Origin: Epiperipatus broadwayi
Lineage: Eukaryota > Onychophora > Udeonychophora > Euonychophora > Peripatidae
DNA length: 64,000 nucleotides
Reading direction: 5' to 3'
NCBI GenBank assembly: GCA_028023455.1
Contig: JAQFVV010006255.1
Span: 370,001-434,000 of the forward strand
The notes below the pieces were generated by a model. The model worked only from the letters and a program-made list of their open reading frames with translations, had not been told where the DNA came from and did no database searches. Made by a program: the position numbers and the translations under genes. Below, piece after piece: positions 50,063-62,364 of this stretch; positions within the stretch are counted from its first letter, which is position 1; each line of letters starts with the position of its first letter.

Positions 50063-53000
50063 TGTGCCCTTTTGTATGGGTCTCCATAAATTGTAGTATC
50101 AATCTATTTAAAAAAAATTTAAATTTAAGATATATTTAGTTATATGATTTTAATTTTGTTTATAGCAATTTTTTAAAAAGTGTAATTAAAGTAATTCATG
50201 AGTATTTGATATGTGAAAATTGTGCTGATGTTTGAGAGAGACATTTCAATGGGAATGATAATAGTATATGGCTGGGAAAACTGGCCATAAGCAAGACTGC
50301 ATTAATAAATTTAATAAATAAATGTTTAAAGTTAAAGTTTTAAAAGACAAGTTAAAATTAAATGCATATATTTATTGTTGATAAAAGTTAATATTTAATA
50401 AATGAATATAAATATTTTAATTATTAGTATTCCATGATAAAAGATTAATATTTGATTTAAATAATATCAAATTATTATTTTAAAAGCTGTTATAATATAT
50501 TATTTATTTTAAAAGTATTTATTTTAAAAAAATGTATTGTTAGTTTATTTTTAGATTATTACAAGTGTTTGTAGCTTTGTTAAAAAAAAACAGATGTTAA
50601 TTAAAATACGTACACACATGCTTGGGAGTTTTTTTAGTAAAGTTGCAAAGCTATTTTAAAAATTCTGTTATAAAATTTATAAATATTATTTTGGCTATCA
50701 TGAAATAAAAATAAAGATAATTAATGTGAAATATTAAATCTGATTTTTAAAATAGTGCTTAAAAACGTAACGAATAAAAATAGACTTAGTTTATTTATAA
50801 AAATAATCTTATAAAAGTTAAACGTAAAAGTTAAGTAAGAAAGTATATTTTTAAAAAAATGTTTAATAGATTTAAATAAATGATGAATATTAATTTAAGA
50901 ATTTAATAATGTGATAAATGATAAATATTAAATAAGTCATTATTTATTTTTAATTCTGTCTTGTTGGTGAAATATGTAAATAAGCTAGCAAGTCAATTGT
51001 TTAATTCACCAATCAAGTGGGAGTTTTCTTCCGGTATAAAACCAAGGTTCAATTGTTAGGAGGTGACTTGTGATTGAAATTCTTGAAGTAAAGAGTGCTA
51101 TTAAAATAACTAAGTGATTATCGACGCTCTAAAAATCGTTTTTAAAATTATAAGAGAGTAGTTTTTAAAATAATTTATAAAAGTTACCTATGAATATGCA
51201 GTGTTAATTTATTGTAATTCCCTATTAATCGTTTCCTTACTGAAGCTCAATTTACTATCAAATAATCATGAAGACATTGTATGAGGATAAAATATATTGG
51301 AAATTTTATACTGAAAATTTAACAAACGCTGGATTGACTAGCAGAGTTATTAGATGCTTAACAGTAATGCGTTGGACTTTATATAAATTTAAAAGCTAAT
51401 GATAGTTGATTTTTATAAATCAGATATTAAAAGCATGAGAAATACTTCTTTATGAAGCAAGTATTTGTAAAGTATAAATTTAAATATATCTTGGTAAAGA
51501 TATAATATGTAACAATAATTATATAAATATTTGCCTTGTTAAGTCTTTATGGTATAAAAGACTAAATTCTGACAATTTTTAAAAGGCAAATAAATTGAAG
51601 ATTTAATAAGTAAAGAAACACTTATAAGTAAAAATTATTGTATTAAAAGTCTGAACGCTGGTCGTACAAAAGACTTTAAAAATAAACTTACCTAAATATC
51701 TGTTACGGAATGCGCAAATCAACTCTACATGGATATCCAAATCAATTAAAAATAATTAAATCAGAACTTTGTAAATTATAGACTAATTTTAAAAAAATAA
51801 TAACTTTTAATAATAATATTTTTTCCTTAAGAAGAAATGAATATGGATCCTATAAACTATTTTAATTTTATTTTTGTTATGATGGAACTGACTTTTATTT
51901 ATTTTTTAAAAAAAAGAACGTTTTCATTTTTGTCATAAAACTTTTAAAGAACACGTGATGTACCGGAAAAGGAAGTAATGTTTAGTGAAAACTTGTGCCT
52001 AGGAAAAAGAACAATGACAACTGGATGAAAACACCGTTGGATGTTATGTAATATTTTTATTTATTAACTAACATAAATATTTCAGTAATTATTAATTTAT
52101 TAAATATAGGAAAGGTACATTTACATTATTTTTTTTTTAAAAATAATAACTAAATACTAATATAATTTTTATTGCATAAAGTTTATTTTATAATTATACA
52201 ACACATAATATTTTGAAGAATAATTGTTGAGTGTGAATGTGAAATTATTTTGTAAAACTGGAATCCTGGAGGACATCGTGACGGACTGTACATTGAAGTA
52301 TTATTTATGGTAAAACTGTGTAATAATAATAATAATAATGATTTGATGTATTTACTATGTTTTCTTTAGATCAACTAAATGTTATATGATTATTGTATGA
52401 ATGTATTAATGTTTAAAAAATATACACGCATAACAGTAATAATAGCAGTTTTATTTTAATATGCATATTTTTTTAAATTGATGATATAAATTTAGTACAA
52501 CGTCATATGATACCCTAGAAATAATTATATGATTCTTTCGGGAATGAATTTCAGTGTTTCTGTTCCAATATTAGAAATTAGATTTATTATACTAGTGTAA
52601 GTTATTTATTTTTTATTTTAGAGTTCGTAAGAAGTATATAAGGTCTATATTTTATTTTATTTTTATTAGATGAGTTACGTTAATTTTACATAGAAATTTA
52701 TATTTCGATTGAAGGCTTATTGTAAATAAATGATGATGTATAGGAGAGTTTGGATCGTTATTATTTTTTGTTTTAAAATTGGTCATTTGTTTTACGGGAA
52801 TTAAATGGGGTTAAAATGACTTTTGTAGGTAGTAATTTTATAAAGGAATAGGAATAATAAGTAAAGAAAAGTAATGATTTAAAATGGAAAAGAATCATAG
52901 AATTTATTTGATATAATACTTTATAAAAGTTGAAATTATTGAATAATTTTAAATATTATTTTTTAAAAAGTACATATACGTATTGCATATTCTAATAAAA

Positions 53001-54393
53001 CATGTAGTATGACATTATATCGGAATGAAATAAACAGTGATAGTCAATAAGTGTTATTATACTACAAAGTTATATCAGTTGATACATTAATTAATATTTG
53101 AGTCATACTGATAATAAATGTAATACAGTCTTATACATTATAATATAAATAACAGTAGGATTTAAGTGAAATAGCATTTAAATTATTAAAGTTTGTTTAT
53201 TTACATACATGCTACATGAATGATATCTTACATAAAAAAATTTTCTTATATTAATTGATAACAAGTACTGTTTATGTAAATTAAAGTCATAAATTTAATT
53301 GAATTTTATTAATAAAACATTCTCTGAAATGTATAAATTATCTACTTATAGTTATGGAAATAATAACAGTGTAAAAATCTTGTATTATTATTTTTTCTTA
53401 TTTTTTTTTATTTTCTTTAGTTCCATTTAAATGTAAATAGTGTAAATAAATTATTTGTTTAAGTTGATGTAAATAAATTTGTTAAGTTGTTTTAAAAGAT
53501 GTGTTGAATTCATTATTTTACACCACAGCATTTGACAACAGATGATTTGAATAAACATAATATTTGCACAATATGAATTTATTATTTTATTATTTGAGTA
53601 AGAAAACATAATATTTTCATAACATAATTTATAGAAATTGATTAACATTAACATATAATATTACAATGGTCATAAAATAATTATAATGCACAATATAAGA
53701 GTATAAGATTATTTATTGCCACAGATTGTTGAATTATAAGATTTTAGTATATTTTAAAATTAAGATACTATATGGAAATGAAAGACATGCATATGATTTG
53801 TTTATTTTTTTAATGATTAAAAGTATAAACCAATAGATAAGATTAAGATATACCCTAAAGATTATTATTGTTAGTTATTGTTATTAGAATAAGTTAGGTG
53901 TATTTAGGTTTGATATTAAATCCCTTATCATTCCTATCTACATGAATTATTATTACTTTAAGATAATTAGAAGAACCTGAGATCATTTAATTATCGTTCC
54001 TTAACAAAAGATTGAGATTTATTTATCTATTATTATTTAAGATAGTTCATTTATAAAAGTCATAAGAGTGCTGTAGAGTTAAGAATGAGATAATGAAGAA
54101 GTAATAGTATTCTTATGCCATTGAGACAGTGTCTTGGAGAGACATTGACTCAATGTAAATCTGATTACCAATTGTAACTTCACTTCACAGTCTCATGATT
54201 TTAATTAAATATTTATTTAATTAATATATAATATTGAACTAAATTAATTTTTGATAAGTTTGGAATAAATCTCATAAGTTATAATATTATAAAAATATAT
54301 TAAAGATAGTTGTACATATTTTAGCCGAGCATAATAATTTGATTGAGCTAGTCATATTTTAAATTATATCATATATCGAGAAGTGAGGGTACA
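50063..54393 (+). repeat. 3' LTR (4331 bp)
   Basis: Nearly identical to 42043-46361. Differences include a longer (AAT)n at about 52322-52338, a retained 11-bp stretch near 51862, and about 28 substitutions by eye. It would supply the polyadenylation region. AATAAA-type hexamers are too frequent in this AT-rich DNA to choose one. Confidence 0.93.
51008..51070 (+). promoter_or_regulatory. LTR core promoter (3' copy)
   Basis: ACCAATC at 51008-51014 and TATAAAA at 51035-51041, identical to the 5' LTR. In this position it could drive transcription into the downstream DNA. Confidence 0.65.
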
Positions 54394-55274
54394 ATATATA
54401 TATATATATATCACAAATCATGTGTTTTCTTTAGATCATCATTCTTTCCCTTCTTTTTTATAATTATCAACCAAAGACAAAGTGGAACATAATCACTATT
54501 GCATTCTTGCTTCAATACAATAATCTTATTATAATATGGTAAAATGTCACCTTTTTTTGCATTTTTAGATACCATCATATTCATCCTTTGATATTTTTTT
54601 TTCTAAGAAGATATTACAATAATAATTATAAAATCATCAATTAGTTTTTTGATTTCAAACTCCATCTTCTTATAGTTTTATTTTCAACCTATATACTAAA
54701 TTACAATCAATAAGAATTTTACGTTTGGTACTATTAAAAATGAACCCCTGCAATAATTTTCATCTATAATGTATGAGATTCAGCTAAATATTAATAGACC
54801 ACCCTTTGGTGTATTCTAAATCAACTATCTATGTCTCTTTTATCTAATAACTTAATTATTATCTTCATATTTCTAACTTACATTTGTTTGATATCATTCT
54901 TATAAGTGTTTCTACATATTACAAACTAAAAATTACTTATAATTCCATATAACTATATTAAATTGTTCATCATAAAACATAAGATCAAATTTAAAATATC
55001 GTTTCTTGCTTTCAATATTCTATATTTAAACACCAACCTACACCCTCTTCATAATATTCATATTGTTAACTACTTTTAGGATACATTTCATTAAATCATT
55101 AATCATATCTTTTGATTTTAATTATATAACAATATTTGATAAAAACATAACTTTTAAAATAAATAATGACATAAATAACCAAATTAAATCAAGTATTCAT
55201 TTCACTATTTATTGATCTACACCCCCTCCTTATTGTAATAACAACCATATTTAAGGTATAAAATTAATATATAT
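54394..55274. other. AT-rich DNA between two LTR-element insertions
   Basis: Begins with the remainder of the (AT)n target. The rest is C/T-biased on the plus strand. No gene or repeat is recognised. A CACCCCCTCC run near 55210 would be purine-rich on the minus strand, but no LTR follows it. Confidence 0.5.
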
Positions 55275-58200
55275 TGTGCCCTTTTGTATGGGTCACCATC
55301 TAATTTTTGTGCTAATCTATTAAAAATTTTAAATTTAAGCTATATTTGAATATGTGATGTTAATTTTGCTTATGGTAATATTTCAAAAGGTTTAAGTAAA
55401 GCAATCTATGAGTATTTGATATGTAAAATTGTGCTGATATAAAGAGAGACATTTTAAGTGATGATGATTATAATATATAGTTGGGAAAAATGGCCATAAT
55501 CAATACTGCATTAATATATTTAATAAATAGGTATTTAAAGCTAAAAGTGTTTAAAAGACAAGTAAGAATAAATGCATATGTTTATTGTTGATAAAATAAT
55601 GATATAAAAGAATATAAATATTTTAAATTATTATAAATACTTAAATAGAAGATTGATATTTGATTTTAATAATATCGAATAATTATTTTAAAATCTATTA
55701 TAATATCTTATTTATTTAAAAAATATTTATTTTAAAAAATGCAATTGTTAGTTTATTTTTAGACGATAATAAGCGTTTCTGGTGTTATAAAAAAACAGAT
55801 GTTAATTAGATATACACACACATGCTTAGAAGTTATTTAGTAAAGTTACAAAACTATTTTAAAAAATCATGTTGTAAAATTTATAAATAATACGTGAGCT
55901 ATCACGAGATAAAAATAAAGATATTCAATGTGAAATATTAAATCTGATTTTAAAAATATTGTTTTAAAAATATGACGTATAAAAAAAATACTTAGTTTAT
56001 TTTGAATAATTTTATAAAAGTTAAAATAAAAATCAAGTAAGAGTATATTTTAAAAATGTTTAAGGGATTTAAATAAACGATAAGAATTATTTTAAAAATG
56101 TAATAATGTAATAAATATTAAATATTAAATAAGTCATTATTTATTTTTAATTTTATGTTGTTGGTAAATATGTAAATAAGCCAGCAAAGTTGATTGTTTA
56201 ATCTACCAATCAAATGGGAAGTTTCTTCCGGTATAAAAGCTCAATTCAATTGTTAGGAGAGGACTTCGTGATTGAATTTTCAAGTTAATTGTGCTATTAG
56301 AAAAATAGCTAATTAAATTTATAGACGCTCTAAAATCATTTTTAAAATTACAAGAGTGTCGTTATAAATAATCTATAAAAGTTTTAAATAATAGACATGC
56401 AGTGTTGATTTAAATTTTCCTATCAATCGTCTCTAAATTGAAGCTCAATTTACATGCAAATGGTCATGGGAACATCATATATAGTGAAAATATATCGGAA
56501 ACTTTATACTAGAAGTATGACAAACGCTGGATTAGTTCGGAAAATTACAAGATGGAGAAAGTAGTATTTTGGACAGTATATAATTTTAAAAGCTAATTAC
56601 TATTGCTTATTAGAAAATAGATATTTTAAAGAATAAAATACTTCTTTATGAAGAAAGTATTTTTGCAAGCTATAAATTTGAATATATATCTTAAGTAAAG
56701 ATATTAGAAATGAAAGTAGCTTTGAATGCTTGCCTTGTTAAGTCTTTATGATTAAAAGACTAAATGTGGACAATTTTAAAAGGCAAATAGATTAAAAATA
56801 TATTTAGCTAGAAATCTTAATATAATAAAGATTATTGTATTGAAATAATTTAAACGCTGGTTGTTTAGATGAAAAAACTTATTCTTACCTGGATGTTTTG
56901 TTAAAAAATGCGCAAGTGGACGTCCCAGTCAATTTTAAAATAATTAAATGATAATTTTTCATAAACTATAGACTAATTTAAAATAATAACTTTGAATAAT
57001 ATTCTAGAAAGAATTAAAACAGGATCCTATAAACTATTTTAATTTTATTTTATTTCTTATGGAAAAATCAACTTTTATTTTGTTTAAAAGAACGTTTTCG
57101 TTTTTCATAAACTTTTAAAAAAAAACACGTGATGGACCGGAAACAGGAAATGGTGTGCTAGTGAATATGTGCCTAGGATTAAAAAAACTTTATGGTGGAA
57201 AAGAAAACATCGCTGGAGTCACGTAATATGAACTCTGTTTTATTTATCTAATATAAAAATTAAATATTATTAATTTATTAAAATAAGATAGGTACATATC
57301 TTTAAATAATAACTAAAAAATAATATAATAATTAATTGCATGAGTTTATTTTATAATTAATATAACACGGAATATTTTAAAGTATGATCGTGTATATAAA
57401 TGTGTATTATTTTATGAAGCTGTAATTCCGAAGAATATTGGAAGAGGGACTGGATATTAAATCATTATTGATGGTAAAAATTGTAATAATAATAATTTTT
57501 ATGTATTTAATATGTTTTCTTTAGATCAACCAAATATTATGTTGTTTTGAATGAATGTATGATTATTTTAAAAATACACACACATTATATTGGCAGTGAC
57601 AGTTTTATTTAATTATGCATAATTTGAATTTATGACATAAATACGATGCAACATTACATAAGAAGCTTAGAAATAATTATATGATTCTTTCGTTAATAAA
57701 TTTTGATATTGTTTTATGTTATAATATTAGAATTATATTTATTATTTATAAGTAATTATTTTTTTTATTGCAAGTTAGGAAGAGAGTTAAAAGTCTGTAT
57801 TTTATTTTGTTTATTGGATAAATTACGTTAAGTTTTATGGAGAAGTTTATCTTTAAATTGAAGGTTTACCAAGTATCGATGATGAAGCATAAATAGTTTG
57901 GATAATTAATATTTTATTTAAAATTGAAAGTTGTTTTTCCGGAAATTTTAAATAAGTTTAGAGGATGTTTTGTAGATAGAAATTTATTAAGAAGGAGTAG
58001 TATAATACATAAAGTAGAGTAATAATTTCACATAGAAAAGAATCATAGAATTTATCTAATGTAATACTTTATGAATTTGAAATTAATGAATAATTTAAAT
58101 ATTATTATTTAATAGTACATATATGTAATGCATATTTGATAAAGCCTGTAGCATGAATTGCATTAAGTGAAATATAAAGTTATAATTAATTATTTGTTAT

Positions 58201-59527
58201 TACATTACACAGATACATTAATTTCTATATTATAATATTAAAGTAGTACTAGTAATAAAGTGAACACATACTATTACATTATGGAATGAATAACATTAAT
58301 ACTTAATGATGTAGCAATTTAATTAGTAAAGTTTAATTGTTTACATATACTACATAAATATTGTTTACATAAATTTTTCTGTATAATAATTGAAGTTCAT
58401 TGATATTTATTTAAAGTTTAAGTTTGAGACTATACTTCAATACTATTGGTACAGCATTTTAAAAAATGTATAGATTACTTAGTAAGAGTATGAGCTAATA
58501 ACAGTGTAAACATCTTGTATTATTATTTTCTTATTTTATTTTTCTTTGTTTTTCTAATTTGAATTGTAAATATTGTAAATAAATTCTTAATTAAAGTTAA
58601 TGTAAATAAATTTGTTTAATTTGTTTTAAAAGTGTGTCGAGTTCATTATTTTGCACCACAGCATTTGACAGCAGATGATTTGAAGAAACATAATATTTGC
58701 ACAATGTGAATTTATTAATATTATTTTAGAAATAAATACAATATTTTCCTGATTATCATTTATGAGAATTGATTGACATTATTATATTATATTACAATGG
58801 TCATAGAATAATTATAATGCCTAATATAAGAGTACAATCTTATTTATTGCCACAGATTATTGAGTTATAAGATTTTGATCTATTCCAAAATTAAGATGCT
58901 ATATGAAAATAAAAGATATACACATGATTATTTATTTATTTAATGATTGATGATATAACAGAAATAGATAAGATTAAGTTATACCCTAGGATTAGTATTG
59001 AGTATTATTATTATTAGTATAAGTTAGGTGTATTTAGGTTTGATATAAATTCCCATATCATACTTATTTACATGAGTTATCATTACTTTAAGATAATTAG
59101 AAGAACCTGAGATTATTTAATTATATTTTAAAAATTAAAAGTTAAGATTTATTTATTTTATTATTATTAAAGATAATTTATTTTATTTAAAAGCCATAAG
59201 AATGCTGTAGAGGTAGTAGTAAGTTAATAGGTAGGTGACAGTATTCTTATGCCATTGAGACAATGTCTTGGAAGATATTGACTTAATGTAAATCTACTTA
59301 TTACTTTGTAACTTTACTTCACAGTCTCATGATTTTAGTTAAATACTTATTTAATTAGTACATACTATAGAAATATATTGATTTTGATAATTGATAATAA
59401 ATTTAATTAGAATATGATAATATAAAAGTATATTAAAGATAGATATGCAAATTTTAATTAAGCATTATAATTTAATTGAGCTAGTTGTATTTTCAAACTA
59501 TATTATACATCGAGAAGTAAGGGTACA
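55275..59527 (+). mobile_element. Solo LTR of the same giant-LTR family, diverged (4253 bp)
   Basis: Starts TGTGCCCTTTTGTATGGG and ends GAGAAGTAAGGGTACA. It is homologous end to end to the LTRs at 42043 and 50063, but with many substitutions and indels, so it is a much older copy or another subfamily. ATAT lies on both sides (55271-55274, 59528-59531), consistent with a solo LTR left by LTR-LTR recombination. Blocks that remain nearly unchanged include the promoter, AACACGTGATG-ACCGGAAA, GCACCACAGCATTTGACA and TCTTATGCCATTGAGACA. Confidence 0.92.
56205..56270 (+). promoter_or_regulatory. LTR core promoter (solo LTR)
   Basis: ACCAAT at 56205-56210, CTTCCGG and TATAAAA at 56232-56238, in the same order and spacing as in the two young LTRs. 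Its conservation despite overall divergence supports function. Confidence 0.65.
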
Positions 59528-59599
59528 ATATACAAATATGTGTTGCAAGCTTCTTTTTTTTCTCTTTAAGTATAAGTTCCTAAACAAACAAATAAAAAC

Positions 59600-60570
59600 A
59601 AAAATTAACTTTTATGGGCATTACAATCATTCCACAGGGTTCAGATTGGTTGCACATCAATATTATTATCACTTTTGTTTCAAACACTTTCATTTCAAAG
59701 ACTCCACTAGTTGTATGTTAATATTTCAATCATTTTTGCTCCATTTGTTTTCATCCAAAGATTATCATAATTATCAAAATTTACACAACATCATGTTCCT
59801 TTAGTAATTAAAGATTATCTGCAACTTGTCTTACACATTTGATTTAAATACTTCTTGCTTTAGTAATAAATGATTCAGCATTCAAATGATTCCTTACTTA
59901 TTTTGATTAATATTATTATTTTAAAAAAAAACATTTTCCATTTTCATTTTAACAATAGAATAATATTATCTTCCACATACATAATGCACAAAGGTTTATT
60001 TCATCTGTTAGTCAACAATTTATTCTCCATGCATATTTATTCTTTATTAAATATTTTTGATATGGTTTTACTTTCTTACATTTTTTTTTTCATATTATAA
60101 TGTTTTTATTTATGCTAACAGACTGCTGTTATTCAGTACACATATAAATATAATCATCCCTTAACCTATATAACACTCAGTATAATATCTTTTAAACATT
60201 ACATAAAAGTAATATTATTAAAATTAGTATTGCACAGTTTTAGTCATTTCTTTAATTAAAATTTTATTCAAACATGCTTTAAGTTTTATTTTTGAATACG
60301 ATGTATACTTTTCCATCCACACCTAGTTCTGTTATTAATTTTTACTACTTTAGTTCTAGATAATTTTAAAAATACATGCTTATCTCTGTCAGAAATAATT
60401 TGCCTTTTATTTATCCCTGGCTGATAGCTTGATCTTGTCCAATTATTTTGACTTATATGACACATGAATACTTCAACTAGTTTAGTAATTAAATCCAGTG
60501 TAAATACAATACTCCCAAGGTTTTCCTTTAATGAGTTTCTTCCTTGGTCACAATTGGGATATACATACAA
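59600..60570 (-). pseudogene. Decayed Tc1-like transposase (minus strand)
   Basis: The 94-codon minus frame at 60286-60570 contains RQIISDRDKHVFLKLSRTKV, which fits the RK-(L/I)S-RD-R-I-R-L segment between the two helix-turn-helix units of Tc1-type transposases. Further along the minus strand, a broken TDEINLCAL segment (near 60020-59990) could be the (S/T)DE catalytic block. TNLNPVE (near 59660-59630) matches the SPDLNPIE block before the last catalytic residue. Stops and frameshifts separate these pieces. Terminal repeats were not found. The order and spacing are right for one eroded element, but each match alone is weak. Confidence 0.45.
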
Positions 60571-61577
60571 TTTTTCCTGTTCATTTTATATTATTTTCTC
60601 CATATAACAATTTCAAGAAATTTTCCAGGAACCATTAATTGTTGAGTTGCCAGTAGAGATCAATTTAATTTACTCTTGCATTTTAATGAAGCTTTATAAT
60701 CTATATCATTTAAATTATTACTTTAAAAAAATTTATGACTTCATTTTTTTTTTTTCAAAATAATAATATTTAAGTAATTTTTTGCCAACTTTTAGGATAA
60801 CAAAAAAACAAAGCAAGTTACTTGTTTCTCGATCTGTGATACTTTTTTTTAATTTAATACTCCCTCAATTTTTCTTAATTATTATCTGACACGTATTTAT
60901 TGGTTAATTTTCCCCACTTTTTTGATTCTATATTTAATGAGTTGTTATTATTTGACCTATATTTAAAACAAACCTTTTTGGTTTTAAAATATTTCTCAAT
61001 AAAAACTATATTTTAGAAACTGAATAAAATACAATTTACTTTATGTTGATTTAGATCATTTTGATTTTATTTTTATACGAATAAAATTTGATATTACTTT
61101 TATGTTTTTTAATCATGAAATTTGTAAGATTCATAGTTATTTATATTTAAATATAATTTAAGATTTAAATGGAAATAAGAATTGCTTTTATTATTTTAAA
61201 TGTATTTATCTATGCTTAAATTGTTATTTTGATAAATTAGTTATTTATTAATTTTAATACGCAATATGTATAAATCAAAAGAAAAAGATATATTTTTAAA
61301 ATTAATAATAAAAATAATTTATTGTATATAGCATCACTCAAAATTAGAAATTCTATTATTTTATACAAGATAAGTATCAGATATGATTATCATCATGGAT
61401 GCATAATTTTTTCTTCACTTGCCAATATAAATAAAATTGCTAACATGAGCCTATCTGTCAAATTTAAAGAGTGGCAAATTTATTCTGTTATCATGAATCC
61501 AGAATAGCATACACTTAGTTACAATTCATACAGGCTTTATATTTCATAATTATAATAAAATATTATAATGGTCAGCA
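60571..61577. other. AT-rich non-coding DNA
   Basis: No gene supported. The 61-codon plus frame at 61322-61507 has no recognisable domain. Confidence 0.5.
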
Positions 61578-62136
61578 AAGTGGAGTCTTACCATATCTGC
61601 ACTACAGGGCACCACTAGGTTACTTGAACCTAGAAAATTTATAGAGTAGTTCAGATACGCAAATTAAAAATCCAACTTTTATTTTATTGACCGTTTGCCC
61701 TTGCCACTAGCTCATGGAGATGCAGAGGTTTTAAAACATTTATTAAAATATATTTTTAATAAAGATTAAAAAAAATAAACTAGATCACTGCCAGTACTAA
61801 TAACACAATAGATTTTATTAGTGCACATTTAAAATTGAGGAATAAAATTTATATTTAGATTTTAGTATTGATTTTTAAATTTAAATGTGAGCTAATAAAA
61901 TCTATTGTGTTATTAGTACTGGCAGTGATCTAGTTTTTTTTTAAAAAATCTTTATTAAAAATATATTTTAATAAATGTTTTAAAACCTCTGTGTCTCCGT
62001 GAGCTAGTGGCAAGGGCAAATGGTCAATAAAATAAAAGTAGAATTTTTAACTTGCGTATCTGCCTACTCTATAAATTTTCTAGGTTCAAGTAACCTAGTG
62101 GCACCCTGTAGTGCAGATATGGTAAGACTCCACTTT
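61578..62136. repeat. 559-bp palindromic foldback element
   Basis: Arms of about 250 bp, from AAGTGGAGTCTTACCATATC at the left edge to the exact complement GATATGGTAAGACTCCACTT at the right edge. The inner ends are AATAACACAATAGATTTTAT and its complement around a loop of about 60 bases (about 61825-61885). Identity is high. TTATAAT occurs just outside each end and may be part of a target duplication. The 62-codon plus frame at 62020-62208 overlaps an arm and is not a gene. Confidence 0.9.
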
Positions 62137-62364
62137 ACCAACTGTTATAATTGGTGCCCCACCTGGGTGCCATTGAAACAGATCCAACCTTTTACCTATG
62201 TTTTTTGAAGTAATACTCGTCTTTATGCGATTATGAGCGTGTATATCTATATACGCATATGATCACAAAAATAAGTCCTATACATATATATTTTTCTTTG
62301 ATATCATACACAGTATATTTATGGATGTCTAGTTAAAGACTCCAAGTACCAATCTCACCCATAG
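62137..62364. other. Spacer between two foldback structures
   Basis: Less than 250 bp, no gene. GGTGCCCCACCTGGGTGCC at 62153-62171 is a short GC-rich palindrome-like motif. Confidence 0.5.

Larger units (their letters stand above)
42043..54393 (+). mobile_element. 12.35-kb LTR retrotransposon with giant LTRs, Ty3/gypsy-like, pol-deleted
   Basis: Order: 5' LTR 42043-46361 (4319 bp), primer-binding site near 46379, untranslated leader, gag 47055-49055, integrase C-terminal relict 49158-49352, 3' untranslated region, polypurine tract 50051-50060, 3' LTR 50063-54393 (4331 bp). LTRs begin TGTGCCC and end GGGTACA. ATAT directly flanks both sides (42039-42042, 54394-54397). The GPY/F-type integrase tail and the Gag fold point to the Ty3/gypsy group. 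With no protease, reverse transcriptase, RNase H or integrase core, the element must rely on a partner. By-eye comparison of the LTRs finds roughly 28 substitutions plus about six small indels (about 0.6-0.7%), so insertion was recent. Confidence 0.93.

Noticed and set aside
55195-55225. Minus-strand polypurine tract of another LTR element (GGAGGGGGTG)
   Set aside because: No LTR-like repeat follows on the minus strand and no second copy is present in the window.
59445-59804. 119-codon plus frame spanning the solo LTR end
   Set aside because: It starts inside the LTR and runs through antisense of the probable Tc1 fossil. It has no domain.
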